Assembly (NCBI RefSeq): GCF_051622035.1
Contig: NC_135357.1
Location: forward strand, 33,088,191 to 33,152,190
Direction: 5' to 3'
Source of the DNA: Arctopsyche grandis
Taxonomy: Eukaryota > Arthropoda > Insecta > Trichoptera > Hydropsychidae
DNA: 64,000 nt
Shown piece by piece: positions 46,180 through 57,616 of the stretch; the stretch's first letter is position 1; each line of letters starts with the position of its first letter. Both the position numbers and the translations under genes were made by a program. The notes below the pieces were generated by a model. It searched no databases. It saw only the letters and a program-made list of their open reading frames with translations, and was not told the DNA's origin.

Positions 46180-47082
46180 TGGATTTTAAAAACTATTCCG
46201 AGATATGTACTACTTACATATATACATATGTATGTATTTTATAAAATAAGATTGACTTATATATTGTTTAGAGGTTTTATCTGGAACAAAATTTTATCAC
46301 ATATATGTATAATTATTTTTTTCGAATTATAAATTCTTGAATGCATTAGACATTTTATGTATAAATTTGAATGAAATAAATAAAACACAATTATATTGCC
46401 GAAATTATTAAAACGATAGGCATTGAGATATGTCAGTTTGAGGTACATATTCGAGGTAACAAATTAATTATTAAAACAATAAATAATATTTCGTAATATT
46501 TAGTAAAATATGTCACATGGTTTCTCATACATAAACAAATCAATACGAGCTCATTGTGAAAAAAGTTTGCACGGTGAACATTCGAAAATTCCCATCGCTG
46601 AATAGTAAATGAGACCTGCTGGGTCACAAGCAAGACATCTGTTAAGATAACTTTCCGGAATTAAAAAAATATACGAAAAGAAGATTCAGCATTGATGAAT
46701 CGATTGTACATATTGTGTAATTGTATTGCAAGACGGTTGCCAACTTCTGCTTCGGAAGTCGGTTGTTCGTTGACCGTGAATTACGAGAAATTCGCATCAG
46801 GCATTCAGGATTTCCACGTGTCGGTGACGATGGAAGACTTCAAGTTCAGAGAGAGTGGCCTGTCGTGACTCGTCAGGATCACCTTTGATCCCTACGGCAG
46901 AGAGGCATTCACAAAATGGCGCATTATTCGATTACACAAACAAAACAATTAATATTATACGGCTTCTAAAAGACTTCCTTACGAAATGACTTGTACATAA
47001 CTAAAATATTGTACCAAAATGTGGAGGGAGACAATGAAAATCAGTTCGATACGAATGAGTCTTTCTAATTCGTAATCTATAT
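46180..47082. other. no recognised gene
   Basis: AT-rich, with a GC-richer patch at 46730-46920 lacking a recognisable frame. Confidence 0.35.
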
Positions 47083-47822
47083 ATAATATATAAAAATCAA
47101 TGTTTGTCTGTCTCGAATAGGCTCCTAAACCAAAGAATCGATTACGATGGAACTTTCAGGATTTGTTGTATGCACGTCTGGAAAGATGACTGTGAAAAAA
47201 AAGGGAAAAACCTCTTAATAATAATAATATTCGTAATTACGATTTTATCGATGCGAAAGTGTGAAGCGCAAGTGTGTATTTAAGGAAATGTTTACGTTGG
47301 TAACCAACTTGCGCGCACGCATGCCAACGCTTACATTACGTACGACTCATACCAACCTTACATTACGCACCACTCATAACAATCCTACATACATATATAT
47401 AAAAATCAATGTTTGTCTGTCTGTCACGTATGCGTTCCTATACTTTACTATAATTTAATTTGATTATTAAGTATTAATTTGAAACTGAAACATTCACTTA
47501 TCGAAACGCATCGAGAAACGGGAACGGGAACGGGAATTGCATGCGTTATTGTACGATGGAACAATGGAACTTTCAGGATTTATTGTATGCATGTACGGGA
47601 AGCTTATTATGAAAAAAAATCGGCCAAAAACGGGAATGAGTGGCATTGCAACGCAATAATTTCAAATATTTTTGCATCGCGACATGCGTTGTTAGGGTAA
47701 AATAAACAAATAATTGAATGATTTAAAATGTGTTCGCTGCCTGCGTTTTTCCGACAAATGGGAACGGGAACGGAAATTGCAAGCGTTATTGTGGCATTGC
47801 AACGCATGCCGGGTTCAGCTAG
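47083..47822 (+). mobile_element. Helitron-like composite (two 5' ends, one 3' end)
   Basis: 5'-type motif TATAAAAATCAATGTTTGTC occurs at about 47089 and again at 47397; the single 3' end is GCAACGCATGCCGGGTTCAG then CTAG before T. AATGGAACTTTCAGGATTT recurs in both halves, pointing to a nested or duplicated element. Confidence 0.65.
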
Positions 47823-48064
47823 TTAAGATATAAAATGTAATTTCATTTCGTATTGAAACAATTGAAGTAATTTTTTGAAACAAAATTGAGTCAGCTTTTT
47901 TCAAAATGTTAAAACATTTATAGAGTAAGCTTGGGGTAAATAAACCACCCTTCCTGTTATGTGAACCTCCCCGCTAAATTTAAAATCATTCATAAGGCTT
48001 TTTATTACATTTTAAGTACTTACACTTTTTATTACAACCCTTAGATATGAAAGTAATAAATAAA

Positions 48065-48598
48065 ATATAGCCAGCAGTTTGGCTTAGTGGTAGCGTATAT
48101 ATTTAGCACCACTGAGATCAAAGGTTCGAGTCCTCGCCCCTGCTGGTTAGATTTGGGGGTTTTGTGACTCCAAATCGATCGTTTCTCTATCAGAATTTGC
48201 CAATTTTATCTGATCATTGCTGAAACAGTTCCTGAAAATTGGTATTAGATCTAATCCTGTTGTCACAAAATCTGCCTGTGTATAATTTGTAATAATTAAA
48301 CACAGTAATCTGAAATCTATAGACATCTCTATAATTTCATATTTATTATATGTATAAAAATTGTATACAAAAAAAAAATCTAAAAATAATCCATAGATGT
48401 CTCTATGATTATCATTTCTGATTAATTGTTATATGCTATATATTCTGATTGTATATGTATGTATAACTGTATTTCTGATTTCTGATTGTTTATGTATTCT
48501 GTATTTCGTTAACGTAAACCCGTCGCATTGGAGCAAATCTGTAATCGCGAGTGTATATTGATTTGTAACAATAAAAATAAAAATAAATAGAATAAAAA
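48065..48598 (+). mobile_element. tRNA-derived SINE with E-type tail, near full length
   Basis: Head with good box A (TGGCTTAGTGGTAGCG) and box B (GGTTCGAGTCC), the shared central domain (TTTGTGACTCCAAATCGATC), and an E-type tail with GTCGCATTGGAGCAAATCTG at about 48521. Ends AATAAAAATAAAAATAAAT. Confidence 0.85.
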
Positions 48599-49278
48599 TA
48601 TTCAGCCGTTCGTTGGCCTCAGGCTTACGATATCGATTTTACTACAGTTTGACATTTAATTTTTTTGATGATTAATCTTTAAGTTCAATGCACTTTTTAT
48701 AAAAGAACACAATATGCAACGTTAGCTACGTTTTCTATTTTACAAACATTCTCATGCACAGAATTACAACCCGTTTACATGCCATATACATATGCAAGCG
48801 TCGAGCCGTGCGACGAAAATCCGCTTCAAATACACGAACCGATTTAAAATTCAAAAAAAAAGTAAATGAAATGCATCCCACAGTGCGTTAATTCCGCAAC
48901 GACAAACATACCGGAGATATAACATTTTCGAATGAATTATGCATTTTGCGAATCGTCTGCAATAGTCGCACGCGACAATGGTGATTGTGTTCGACTCGAA
49001 TCTGATCTTTATTACCCGTTTCGCAACGTGCGACAGTATGTGCATTGAGCAATTTAGAAGATAAAACCCTAGGTGAGGAGATCAAATCGGAAAAAAGTTC
49101 TATAAGATCGTCTAGAATTACTATTTAGTCTCGGAACTTTCGTGCCGCGTTGAAGTCTTTAGGAGTTGCGAAACTGCACATAAATTTTGAGACCGTTTCG
49201 TTGTTGCAATTTAGACTTTATACACGCTGGGTTGTGTAGGTCTTCGAATGGCCTTAAGGTGGGCATTGACGGAGATCT
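48599..49278. other. no recognised gene
   Basis: Short frames; GC-richer at 48880-49060 without family resemblance. Confidence 0.35.
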
Positions 49279-49286
49279 GTTATATG

Positions 49287-49419
49287 TAGAGGTAGGACCG
49301 GAAGCGTGCTGTTTATTGTTCAATTGTTGTAAATGCTTTGTAAAAAAGCTTCGGCAAACCTTTAAAAATGCATTTACAACATTTGAACAATAAACGGCCA
49401 CTTCAGGGTCCGGGCTTTA
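49287..49419. mobile_element. 133-bp hAT-type MITE
   Basis: Starts TAGAGGTAGGACCGGAAGCG and ends GTCCGGGCTTTA, with GTTATATG duplicated at 49279-49286 and 49420-49427. TIRs include GTTTATTGTTCAA. Related to the pair at 42066-42351. Confidence 0.85.
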
Positions 49420-49584
49420 GTTATATGTATGTATGTTGTAGTCAGAGACGCTACGACAGAACTAACTGCATCAGTGTACGCCACGCGGGCTCTTTTTGGG
49501 CGTAGTTCATTTTTCTAGTATTATCCTGTTGGTCTATTTTTTTATCTATAGAGTGATTGACAAGGGTTTTCAATATATATATAT

Positions 49585-49835
49585 GAGGAAAGGTCTCTCA
49601 GGGCATCTTCGACGTCCGGTTTGTTTACCTATTGTTATGGTCACGTACTAGATGTGCCACGGAAGTCAGTCCCACGCCATCACTGTGGGTTCTGAGAACT
49701 CTACCGGAATGTGACTGAGTTACCGCTACCCCCGCTAAGTGCATTCGGGGGTACCTCATTGTTAGCCGACTTGTACTTAAGCCTGGAGATAATCCTCGAA
49801 ACCAATTATAACGGCGGCTCCTTTTAGTATACGCT

Positions 49836-49838
<3 letters not shown>
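49585..49838 (+). mobile_element. LTR-like element, 3' portion
   Basis: Ends TATACGCTACA (a CA terminus); its first 80 bp are the inverse of 50156-50237. The complete element can be pieced together by position from the two fragments as about 390 bp, beginning TGTTGCGTA and ending TACGCTACA. Confidence 0.55.
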
Positions 49839-49901
<63 letters not shown>

Positions 49902-49908
49902 TTTTTTC
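49839..49908. repeat. (AT)n then poly-T microsatellite
   Basis: About 23 AT units followed by about 24 T. It separates the LTR-like fragment from a LINE B tail. Confidence 0.95.
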
Positions 49909-49911
49909 TTA

Positions 49912-50150
49912 CATATTTATTGAAACTGGCTGTAGGTGCAAGGCATTCCTTATGCTATATTTTATTTTATATTTTTACTTTATCTGTTATTATTAAATGC
50001 TATTTTTTATGTTTATGTATGAATGTATTTATGTTTATGTTTAATTGTTATTTTGTTTTTTTTCTTTTTTGTGTTATATTTTTTGACCATTGTGGCGCTT
50101 TAGGAATTCCTGTTATGCCACAATGGTCTGTTTAAAATAAATAAATAAAT
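49912..50150 (+). mobile_element. LINE B 3' tail with perfect A-type hairpin
   Basis: GTAGGTGCAAGGCATTCCTT 3' UTR, then a 12-bp perfect stem (50085-50096 with 50117-50128; core GCTTTAGGAATTCCTGTTAT) and AAATAAATAAAT. Confidence 0.82.
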
Positions 50151-50155
50151 ATATA

Positions 50156-50375
50156 TTCCGTGGCACATCTAGTACGTGACCGTAACAATAGGCAAACAAA
50201 CCGGACGTCGAAGATGCCCTGAGAGACCTTTCCTTTATAAGGGGGTAGTGATGCGATATCAAGACATTCTGGACAAAACACTGCCAGTGTGTGTATCTCC
50301 TTAATCACCAATAAATGCTGTGCCTTTTGTGACTTTGGCCTTTTACTTGGATCCTCCACCCACCGCTACGCAACA
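50156..50375 (-). mobile_element. LTR-like element, 5' portion, inverted
   Basis: On the minus strand begins TGTTGCGTAGCGGTGGGTGG at 50375, and runs to the CACGGAA point at 50156 where the LINE B tail interrupts it. Confidence 0.55.
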
Positions 50376-51064
50376 ATATAAAATGTATTTTAATAAAATA
50401 ATTCACAGTAAAATAAGTAAACAAGTATGTACTTGTATTAAAATAGATCAACAACAATGTGAATATTTCCGTGCTAAATAATATAGATAAGACCCATCGT
50501 TTATATTTAGCTAGTGTTGTACCCGATGGCATATCATCACATGGGTGTTGGCCAATTAAGTAAATAATAAATATAAAATAATTAAAAGGAATGTGTCGGT
50601 CATGTGTTCGATCAGTATCAATTAATATTTATATTTAATTGTTTGATATGAAAAAACATGGTAAAAATTACCTACCTACCTACATATAAACGATATAAAA
50701 CACCAATACAAAAAAAAAATTAATTAATTAAATACATTTTCAATAGATGGCGATAGATGCTCAGAAACGTCTATAAACCTATAAGAAACATTGGTGGTAA
50801 ATAGTATATATAGAAGTTTTTTTATTTTCTTATTATATTCATACATAGGTTTTGTTGACATTGTGTCAGCTGTGACGTACATATATATGTCGAATCGAAA
50901 CGACTATTATAGTGCAGCGAGCGTTATCTTACACAGACACACAGAATCCCTTTTAATATTAAAAAAATTGACAAATGGAACGATCATATTGAAAAAAAAA
51001 TTGACATCCGTTTATTAAAAAAGTGTACTCATAATGTCTGGTCCATTTTTTAATAAAATATTAA
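50376..51064. other. no recognised feature
   Basis: AT-rich sequence with short frames only. Confidence 0.35.
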
Positions 51065-51345
51065 GTCATACATTTATATAGCAATTTTACAGAGACATCT
51101 ATGGATGCATTTGACAAACATTTTTGCAGTAATATATAAATCAGCTGATAACTCGATCTTTTAGGGTAAGCTTGCCAATTTGTTGGAACCGTTTCAATGA
51201 AACCAAATAAATTAGAAATTCTGATAGGAAATAATTGACCGGGAGTCACATATTCAAGGTCTGGCCAGCAGTACCGTGCCAGGGATTGAACCCGTGACTA
51301 CTAAGTTGAAAGCATTACACGCCAACCACTGATCTATGCTGCTGC
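51065..51345 (-). mobile_element. tRNA-derived SINE, tail truncated
   Basis: Minus strand: head AGATCAGTGGTTGGCGTG, box B GGGTTCAATCCC, central domain (GACTCCCGGTCAATTATTTC) and TAGATGTCTC; the terminal hairpin is absent. Confidence 0.75.
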
Positions 51346-52980
51346 TGTATTGTATTGTAAACAAAGGCATTATCTGTTGACAGAAAGATACAACATGACA
51401 GACACGTCTGTCGTCTGCTAAATCTCTCCGACTCTCCGTCAGTATCCGCCTTAGTTAAGAAATAAATCTATGTATGTATGTTTAAATTATTGTTATCGTT
51501 TCGTTGTGCAACGACGATCCGACCCTGTGTGATTTCGCTTATGTTGTTGCAGATTACAGAAGTTACTTTGCACGTTCGTACGGTTCTATGAAGTTATACT
51601 GGTACTTGATAGTGCGGCATTTGTAATTGTGGGTCACGATGAAAGTGACAATTTTATCAATGATGGATGGTAATGGTAGATGTTTTCATATCAAATGTCA
51701 ACTGAGAATATTTATGCAGTTTGCTTTTAATGGGATTGTGTCAGTATATCGTAGTGAAAATGAAAAATTTACTGAAAACTAAGGCACTTCGATTCCTTCT
51801 TCTCTTATTTAGTGTAATTCTATTTCTACAGGAGAGCTTATCCTCCTGTTGCTGCCGGAAACGGTTTCATCTGTATATCTATTCTTTCATAACTTAACTT
51901 AATCTAAAGAAAATGTACAGACGCCAGGCGTTCTCCATCGAGAAGCCACTTGGATGTGATTTTTGTAGAATTGCTCAGCGGTAAGCGTAGCGTGGCTTTC
52001 TTCACGGTGTCTTCCTTCGTCGTCTGCGGTCTGGTCTCCGCTGATGATGGCTCTGCTCTGTCTCCATCTCTCGTACCGTGTGCGAGAGTAAGCAGGGGGG
52101 AAGGGGGGGGGGGGAGTTCGTATAAACGTGTTGTGTGGCTTGAGGTTATGCACCAAGCACGCGTGTCTGAGTTGTCTGCCTTCGGGACGAAGACAGACCA
52201 GGATTCTGGAGCTGGTCTCCAAGTATCGTCAAACATCACCAGTCTCGAACTGGTGATTCGGGATCGAGGAAGCGCGCCGCTTAGAAGCAGTGTTCAAGCG
52301 GCGACGGTTGGAGCGGGAGTGTCACTGTTGGCCACACCAGTGTGGCGAGTACAAAAAACATGGGACAGCCCGTGGGTCGTAAGGCCACGAAAGCCGACCA
52401 TACGGAAATTGGTCTGAACAGAAAATGATAAGAACCTTGTAAAACATAAGCTATTGTTAACATAATACAAAAATTACAGGGATTGGTAAGTATATAAGTG
52501 TATACATATTACTTTGACTTTGGTTTTCTGTTCAGTTTAGTGTTTAAGTGTTAAAGTCAACTCAACCTATGTACTTTCTGTAAAGTGGATCATACATATA
52601 TTGTTGAAAATTGAATTTTAATTTTATAATTTCATTACATTAATAAATAAAAAATAAATGTTTTTGTGTTCGCTATTGTATTGTATGATATTATACAGAA
52701 GAAGTAATAATTTATGATAATAGTATATCAAAAAGTCTCACTTCATTCTTTTTATACGTAGGTATCCAGTTTTTTTACAACAGTGTAATTTACATTTTAA
52801 TTTTTGGAGGTGAAATGTTATATTTAATACCTGCATGATAAAAACTCATAATGAGAAAGTTGACTCTTGTTCATTTTCTCCAGTACATATGTACATAATA
52901 TTGACTACAAAAAAACGTAAAAATGTATACATATGTACATATATATTAATACACACGTCAATAAATCACACGAAAATTAT
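51346..52980. other. no assigned gene; GC-rich island at 51905-52425
   Basis: The island is much richer in GC and CpG than its surroundings, includes a G-run at 52096-52113, and has a 155-codon plus frame (51950-52417) and overlapping minus frames, none with a recognised domain. It could be an unrecognised exon, a promoter, or a mobile-element remnant. Confidence 0.35.
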
Positions 52981-52986
52981 TTTATT
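52981..52986 (-). terminator. possible polyadenylation signal of the transporter gene
   Basis: AATAAA on the minus strand about 200 nt past the stop codon (TGA at 53191-53189). It fits a short 3' UTR, but such hexamers are common in this AT-rich sequence. Confidence 0.35.
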
Positions 52987-53188
52987 AATTACACAATTAT
53001 TTACACCGACAATTTAAAAACACATAAAGATAAAATACATGAGTGTAATTTTGTACATATAATACAATCACAGATCATTGATTACTAGTTGACTAAATTT
53101 TACAAATAAATCATAATAAAAAATATATCATTACAATTTAGCAGTTATTTTACACTCACAGTGTATTGTTTATATATCAATTTCAATA

Positions 53189-56100
53189 TCAAATGGTCTC
53201 ATTGTCTCTGTTTCTCTTGGGCATGCTGAATATTTTGAAGTCTTTACCGAAATTTTCACCGTCTTCTAAAGTCTGCGGCATCGGAGAGTTCAACGTCTCC
53301 GGTAAGAATATCGAAGCGAACGCTGCCGATAATGAAATCAATCCTAATATTATCATTGGAAGCACTCTTGAGAATTGTGCCTGAAATTTCATATAATATT
53401 AATTAACTGTAAAACATAATAGTGGTTATTTTGATTGATTTATTACCAATTGTAAGATGTATGGGAAAGTTAACATTCCGATGCTGACGACTAATGATGC
53501 AAATCCCATGGCTTGTGAACGGATTACAGTTGGAAAAGATTCACTGACAAATACGTAAAACACGGAAAAGGAAGCCGAAACTCCAAATTTTCCGATCATC
53601 GCCAATGTCACCGTTATCCAAACATACTCTAAAAGTAATCGATACAATTTTGATTATATAATATTTAAAATCAATCTTTTAATAGTCTTAAAACCGATGC
53701 GGTGCAAACGATCGACAAGCGCCAGACAGACTGAACCACAGATTAACGACACGTGTACCTTATGCGTGCGCACTTCTCGCACTTACACTAAGCGAAATCT
53801 ACCCGAAGTCTCGACATACCTACCCTGTATACGTTCTGTGCTTATACTTTAGTTCCGAATTTTGCCTTATTAAACTCACCAGAAAAATCCAACTCAATTG
53901 TAGTAATTACCATTTTAATAATTGCATCTGTGCACATCGAAAGGTTACTCGTCATCTGATGTGCAATCTATCATTCGTGAAGTTGAGAATTGCGTTTAAA
54001 GCAGCCATCCAGTTAATCTGTGGTTCAGTCTGTCTGGTGCTTGTCGATCGTTTGCACCAAACCCTCTTAAAACACATCTTCTTACCTTCTGGAACGAACA
54101 TGCAACATAAACAACCCAAACCACCGACTGTCAAAGCCATACAAAGCACCCATCGTCTGCCCCAAACGTCCATAAGACACCATGCAAGGAGATTAGACGG
54201 AATCTCTATAACAGCAGCTGCAAATTCCAAACCATCATCACACTTAATAACATTGAATACATTTAAAAACTCATTTAATCCTATCAGTAGATTATACAAA
54301 CCGATAAAGAATGCCAAAAAGTCATTCACTCCGAGATTTGTAGTATTATAACTCAAACCATTATAAACCACAGCATTAGCAATCCAATCAAAGGTTAACA
54401 AAAGAAACTTTTTTCTAATGTTTGGATAGCGGAATATATCTAATAGTGTGGCTTCTTGAACGATGATGTTCGAAGTTGTATTGGTCTCCGTTGAATCATA
54501 CTTGGTATTGTTCGAGAAACATGTAGTTTGATACCTTTTCAAGTTATCTTTAGATAAATCTTGACCATCTTTCATATCGTTTTTGTAAGTAAGTGCCATG
54601 GGATACGTCGCAGAATGATCTAAGCTCTTTTCCTTATCGATAATGTCCCAGTTGTTCTTTAAATTGTACTGTTCTGGGGTTGCTAAACAGCTGTTCAAAT
54701 TAGAAATTGGAGGTTTGCCTTCAGGCAGTAGTGGTGATGTTTTAGAATCCTGAATTTAGTTCAGGAATAATGTAAGTGATAAAAATAATACTATATTTAG
54801 TTAGGCATGTGTGTAAAGTTTATACACCTTACATGTAATTGGTGGAGTATTTTCTTCGGAATCGTTGTTCCGTTGAAGTGAGCCATTGATTCTAATACTC
54901 TTTCTGCTTCAGTCAATCTGCCTTTGCTCAGCAGCCATCTAGGTGATTCGGGAATAATCCAATAGTAGCTGAAACAAAAATTCTTGAATTAGAATAAATA
55001 TAATACATAATAATGAGGAAAACCTATAATAACACTGTTCGACAAATGACGACTTTTTTTTGGTTCATAGACGAGATATGACTTTTCTTATAGAAATATG
55101 CCCAGTGAATACGAATCTGGTAATAAAAAATGTTGATTGGCTCGAGATTCGGAGATATATGTGTTCTTTAAATCGCACGATTTTTCTATATCTTGGTGTT
55201 GTTCGGTCGATGTCTCAAAATCTAGCAATTTTCTATTCAAAATTAATATTGGAATCTATAGTCGGGTATTTTATATTCTATTTGTAGTACTTTTGAGCTT
55301 TCAAATTTTTCTAAGTAGTCGTCCAGTTCAAGTCAAAAGTCAAAAGTACGTATTTTCACTTGGGATTTTTTCCCACTGTTAATACTATTTTATATTGAGT
55401 ATTTTCTATTGAAACATGTTTATTGGGATAGTGTTCTGGCCACACTATTTTTTTTACGTTTAAAAGGGTTAATTGGAAGTGTGCTGAATTTTAAATCGGT
55501 AAAATTGCGAGCTAACAGCTCGTACTAGTATTTACTCGTATTTACACGAATCTGAATTGAATTAATAGGGATAATATATTAAATTGTCTTTATATGAGAA
55601 TTACATAAAATTCCACTTGTTAATACTATTTTATATTGAGTATTTTCTATTGAAACATGTTTATTGAGATAGTGTTCTGACTAATTGGAAATGAAAATGG
55701 AAATTGGAAATTCAGCACAATGTAATTGTAATTTTAGTAAATTTGTACATATGTAATTGTAGTAAATTTATGTGCTCATAATAAATATTTTTCCCCTTCT
55801 AATTAGTGTTATCTAGTACTATTTGTGTCAATCTATATCTGTTCTTTGTATAATAAATATGAAAAAATCAGTCAAAAATCTAAAGATAAAGTTTAATATA
55901 CCTGAATAGTAATACAAATGGTATACTTGTTGCTAGCGACAGCGAGAACCAATCCCTTAAAAGAAAAGCTAAGAGTGCCAACAGCGACATGGACATAGCA
56001 AACATCATACAGATCAACATTCCTAAAATAAAACTTTTCATTAAATGACATTCAATCCAATTCAAAGTATGTTTCACGGTATAACTTGACAAGCCTACCT

Positions 56101-57203
56101 GCTAATGTCCGATGCTTCTGTCCCATCATCTCTATACCCAAAATGAACGGAATCTGATACAACGCTGGAAATATCAACCCACCAATAGTTCTCAGCACAA
56201 GATACATTCTATAATTGGTAGTGAAGCACGTGACTATTGACACGGATACCTCGAGACAGATCAGACACATGATGGCAAGCCGGCGGCCCCATCTAAAACA
56301 TTTGTGTGAGTAAAAACAAACATGCACAGTGTTGTGCAATTTGTTTCAGATTGATCTTTATTGAATAACCTGTGGTATACCTGTCTGCGACCCAGCCGAA
56401 GAAGATATTTCCGAAAATTGAGCCCACGTAGAAGAGAGCCGTCGTCGTCTGTGGAAACCAATTGTCTTCGCACACAAGGTTTAGCTGGAATATTATAAAG
56501 AAACGGTCTAAATTAAGAAATGAGGCAACTAGAACAGCATCATAATACGTTATTGACAAAAGAATTGATGTCAAAGCCAGTAGAAATATGTTTGCATAAA
56601 TATTCACTTAAAGCAGATATACATTTATATACGTAGAACACAAGATCGGTCGATTTTGCTCACATATATTGAAAGACATGTCTCAAAATGAAAAATAATT
56701 CCGTTTCAAATACATATTATACTTGTTTTGAATACAAATATACTAACCTCGGTGACTAGAGTGTTTTCATAATACTTTTTATCATATTGCCATCCATATT
56801 GGCAACTTACTACAGGTATTTTCTGATTCGAAGCCAACTCCTCGAAGGAAGCTATCCAATCATTATCAATTCTTAAGCTATCAACATCAAATAGGGCTTT
56901 GTACTCCGTCGAATTATCATCATACATAGTGCACTTGCTGTAAACTTTCTCTCCGTCAGCCCTAATCCGGTACGGAATCGTCAAATGTTTAAGATCTAAG
57001 TTGGATCCGTTGATATGATCCATTCTGGGAGACACCTTGCACCAGTGATCAGGAGTGGCAGTTGTGAAGACGTTGGAGAATGTCAGGAAGGCGACGGGTA
57101 TGGTGGCCGGAATACACAACAGTATGAACATCACTATCTGATATCGTCCCCGGTCCCCGACCATCTTCAAAACTTGATCGAAATCCACAGAAGACGTCGC
57201 CAT
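53189..57203 (-). CDS. SLC22-type organic cation transporter (major facilitator superfamily), nine coding exons
   Basis: Predicted plasma-membrane solute transporter; substrate unknown, the family moves organic cations, carnitine and carcinine. Exons read on the minus strand: 57203-56748, 56484-56381, 56292-56099, 56022-55902, 54968-54833, 54749-54302, 54217-54086, 53628-53447, 53380-53189. Every junction is GT-AG and phases agree, giving 654 residues. Family marks: one N-terminal membrane segment (about 21-43), a large extracellular loop with Cys 55, 91 and 134 and N-glycosylation sequons (NGS, NST), VTELNLVC across the exon 1/2 junction, DRWGRR near 186-191, PESPRWLL near 298-305, MDVWGRR near 502-508, IGKFG in exon 8 and LPETL near 617-621. 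The start at 57203 opens MATSSVDFDQVL, normal for the family. Family members are usually about 550 residues; the excess lies mostly in the cytoplasmic loop after PESPRWLL. Intron 4 (55901-54969) holds repeat S and intron 7 (54085-53629) a MITE. Insect relatives include Orct and CarT; orthology cannot be assigned here. Confidence 0.93.
53695..54064. mobile_element. 370-bp inverted-repeat MITE in intron 7, MULE-like
   Basis: Arms of about 50 bp (53697-53750 and 54007-54060) are near-perfect inverted copies (GGTGCAAACGATCGACAAGC at the left). The element is flanked by a 9-bp direct repeat TCTTAAAAC at 53686-53694 and 54065-54073. The right terminus read inward begins GGG. A 9-bp duplication with GGG-type termini suggests a Mutator-like element; no transposase frame is present. 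Confidence 0.82.
54218..54301 (-). other. 84-bp intron of the transporter gene, readable through in frame
   Basis: Removing this segment joins FFI to AAVIEIP, the spacing expected for the family (FFI-x4-EIP). It starts GTTTGTATAA and ends TTTGCAG on the minus strand. It is 28 codons long with no in-frame stop, so an unspliced transcript would still encode a full-length protein with 28 extra residues before the segment that follows membrane helix 7. Confidence 0.8.
55033..55613 (+). repeat. dispersed repeat S, copy 2 (inside intron 4 of the transporter gene)
   Basis: Closely matches 7541-8118 from CACTGTTCGACA through the shared end region. Each copy keeps an open frame of about 80 codons at the same place (here 55137-55382), with shared peptide stretches such as DFSISWCCSVDVSKS and SSRPVQ. 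No known transposon domain is recognised. A second partial copy of its internal part follows at 55612-55682. Terminal repeats and target duplications were not found. Confidence 0.7.
55612..55682 (+). repeat. partial repeat S duplicate
   Basis: About 70 bp repeating the internal stretch of repeat S that contains TATTGAGTATTTTCTATTG, directly after copy 2, apparently a local tandem duplication. Confidence 0.65.
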
Positions 57204-57234
57204 TTTTATCTTATATTATAATATATTCACTATC

Positions 57235-57240
57235 AACTGA
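57235..57240 (-). promoter_or_regulatory. possible initiator element of the transporter gene
   Basis: TCAGTT on the minus strand, 32 bp upstream of the ATG, matches the arthropod initiator consensus TCAGTY. No convincing TATA box lies about 30 bp upstream. A short 5' UTR is implied if this is used. A chance match is quite possible in AT-rich DNA. Confidence 0.25.
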
Positions 57241-57616
57241 TACAGTTGAGTTTAGTCCACTGTCTAACAAATTTACTATAACGAGTTGACACTTTCATGG
57301 CCGCTTCTCACCGATGGCCATGTTATTGTTTTTTTAAATGCTTCAAACTATTGTTATTATTGGTTGTTTTATATATTTTATTAATTTAAATGTATCTGGA
57401 ATATGATTAGTATGAGACATCATTAGAAACTTCGTTTTACAATCACTTTTTTGAAGATTCATTGTTTGATATAATGAACTATGTATGTATAGTGTATTGG
57501 TGTTAAATGTTGCATTTGCTATTTAAATATTCTAAAAATGGTTATATTAAAAAAATAAGAGGCTATTCAGTCAATAATAAAATACAACTAATTTATCATA
57601 TGTTGTTAGGATACTA

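Noticed and set aside
48065..48145. tRNA gene, from good A and B boxes
   Set aside because: No cloverleaf acceptor stem closes, and the sequence continues into the SINE body; the same heads recur with SINE bodies at several other sites.
53952..54301. a 248-codon transporter frame taken as a single exon
   Set aside because: Family spacing requires removal of the 84-bp intron, and the end of the frame runs through a donor into the MITE.
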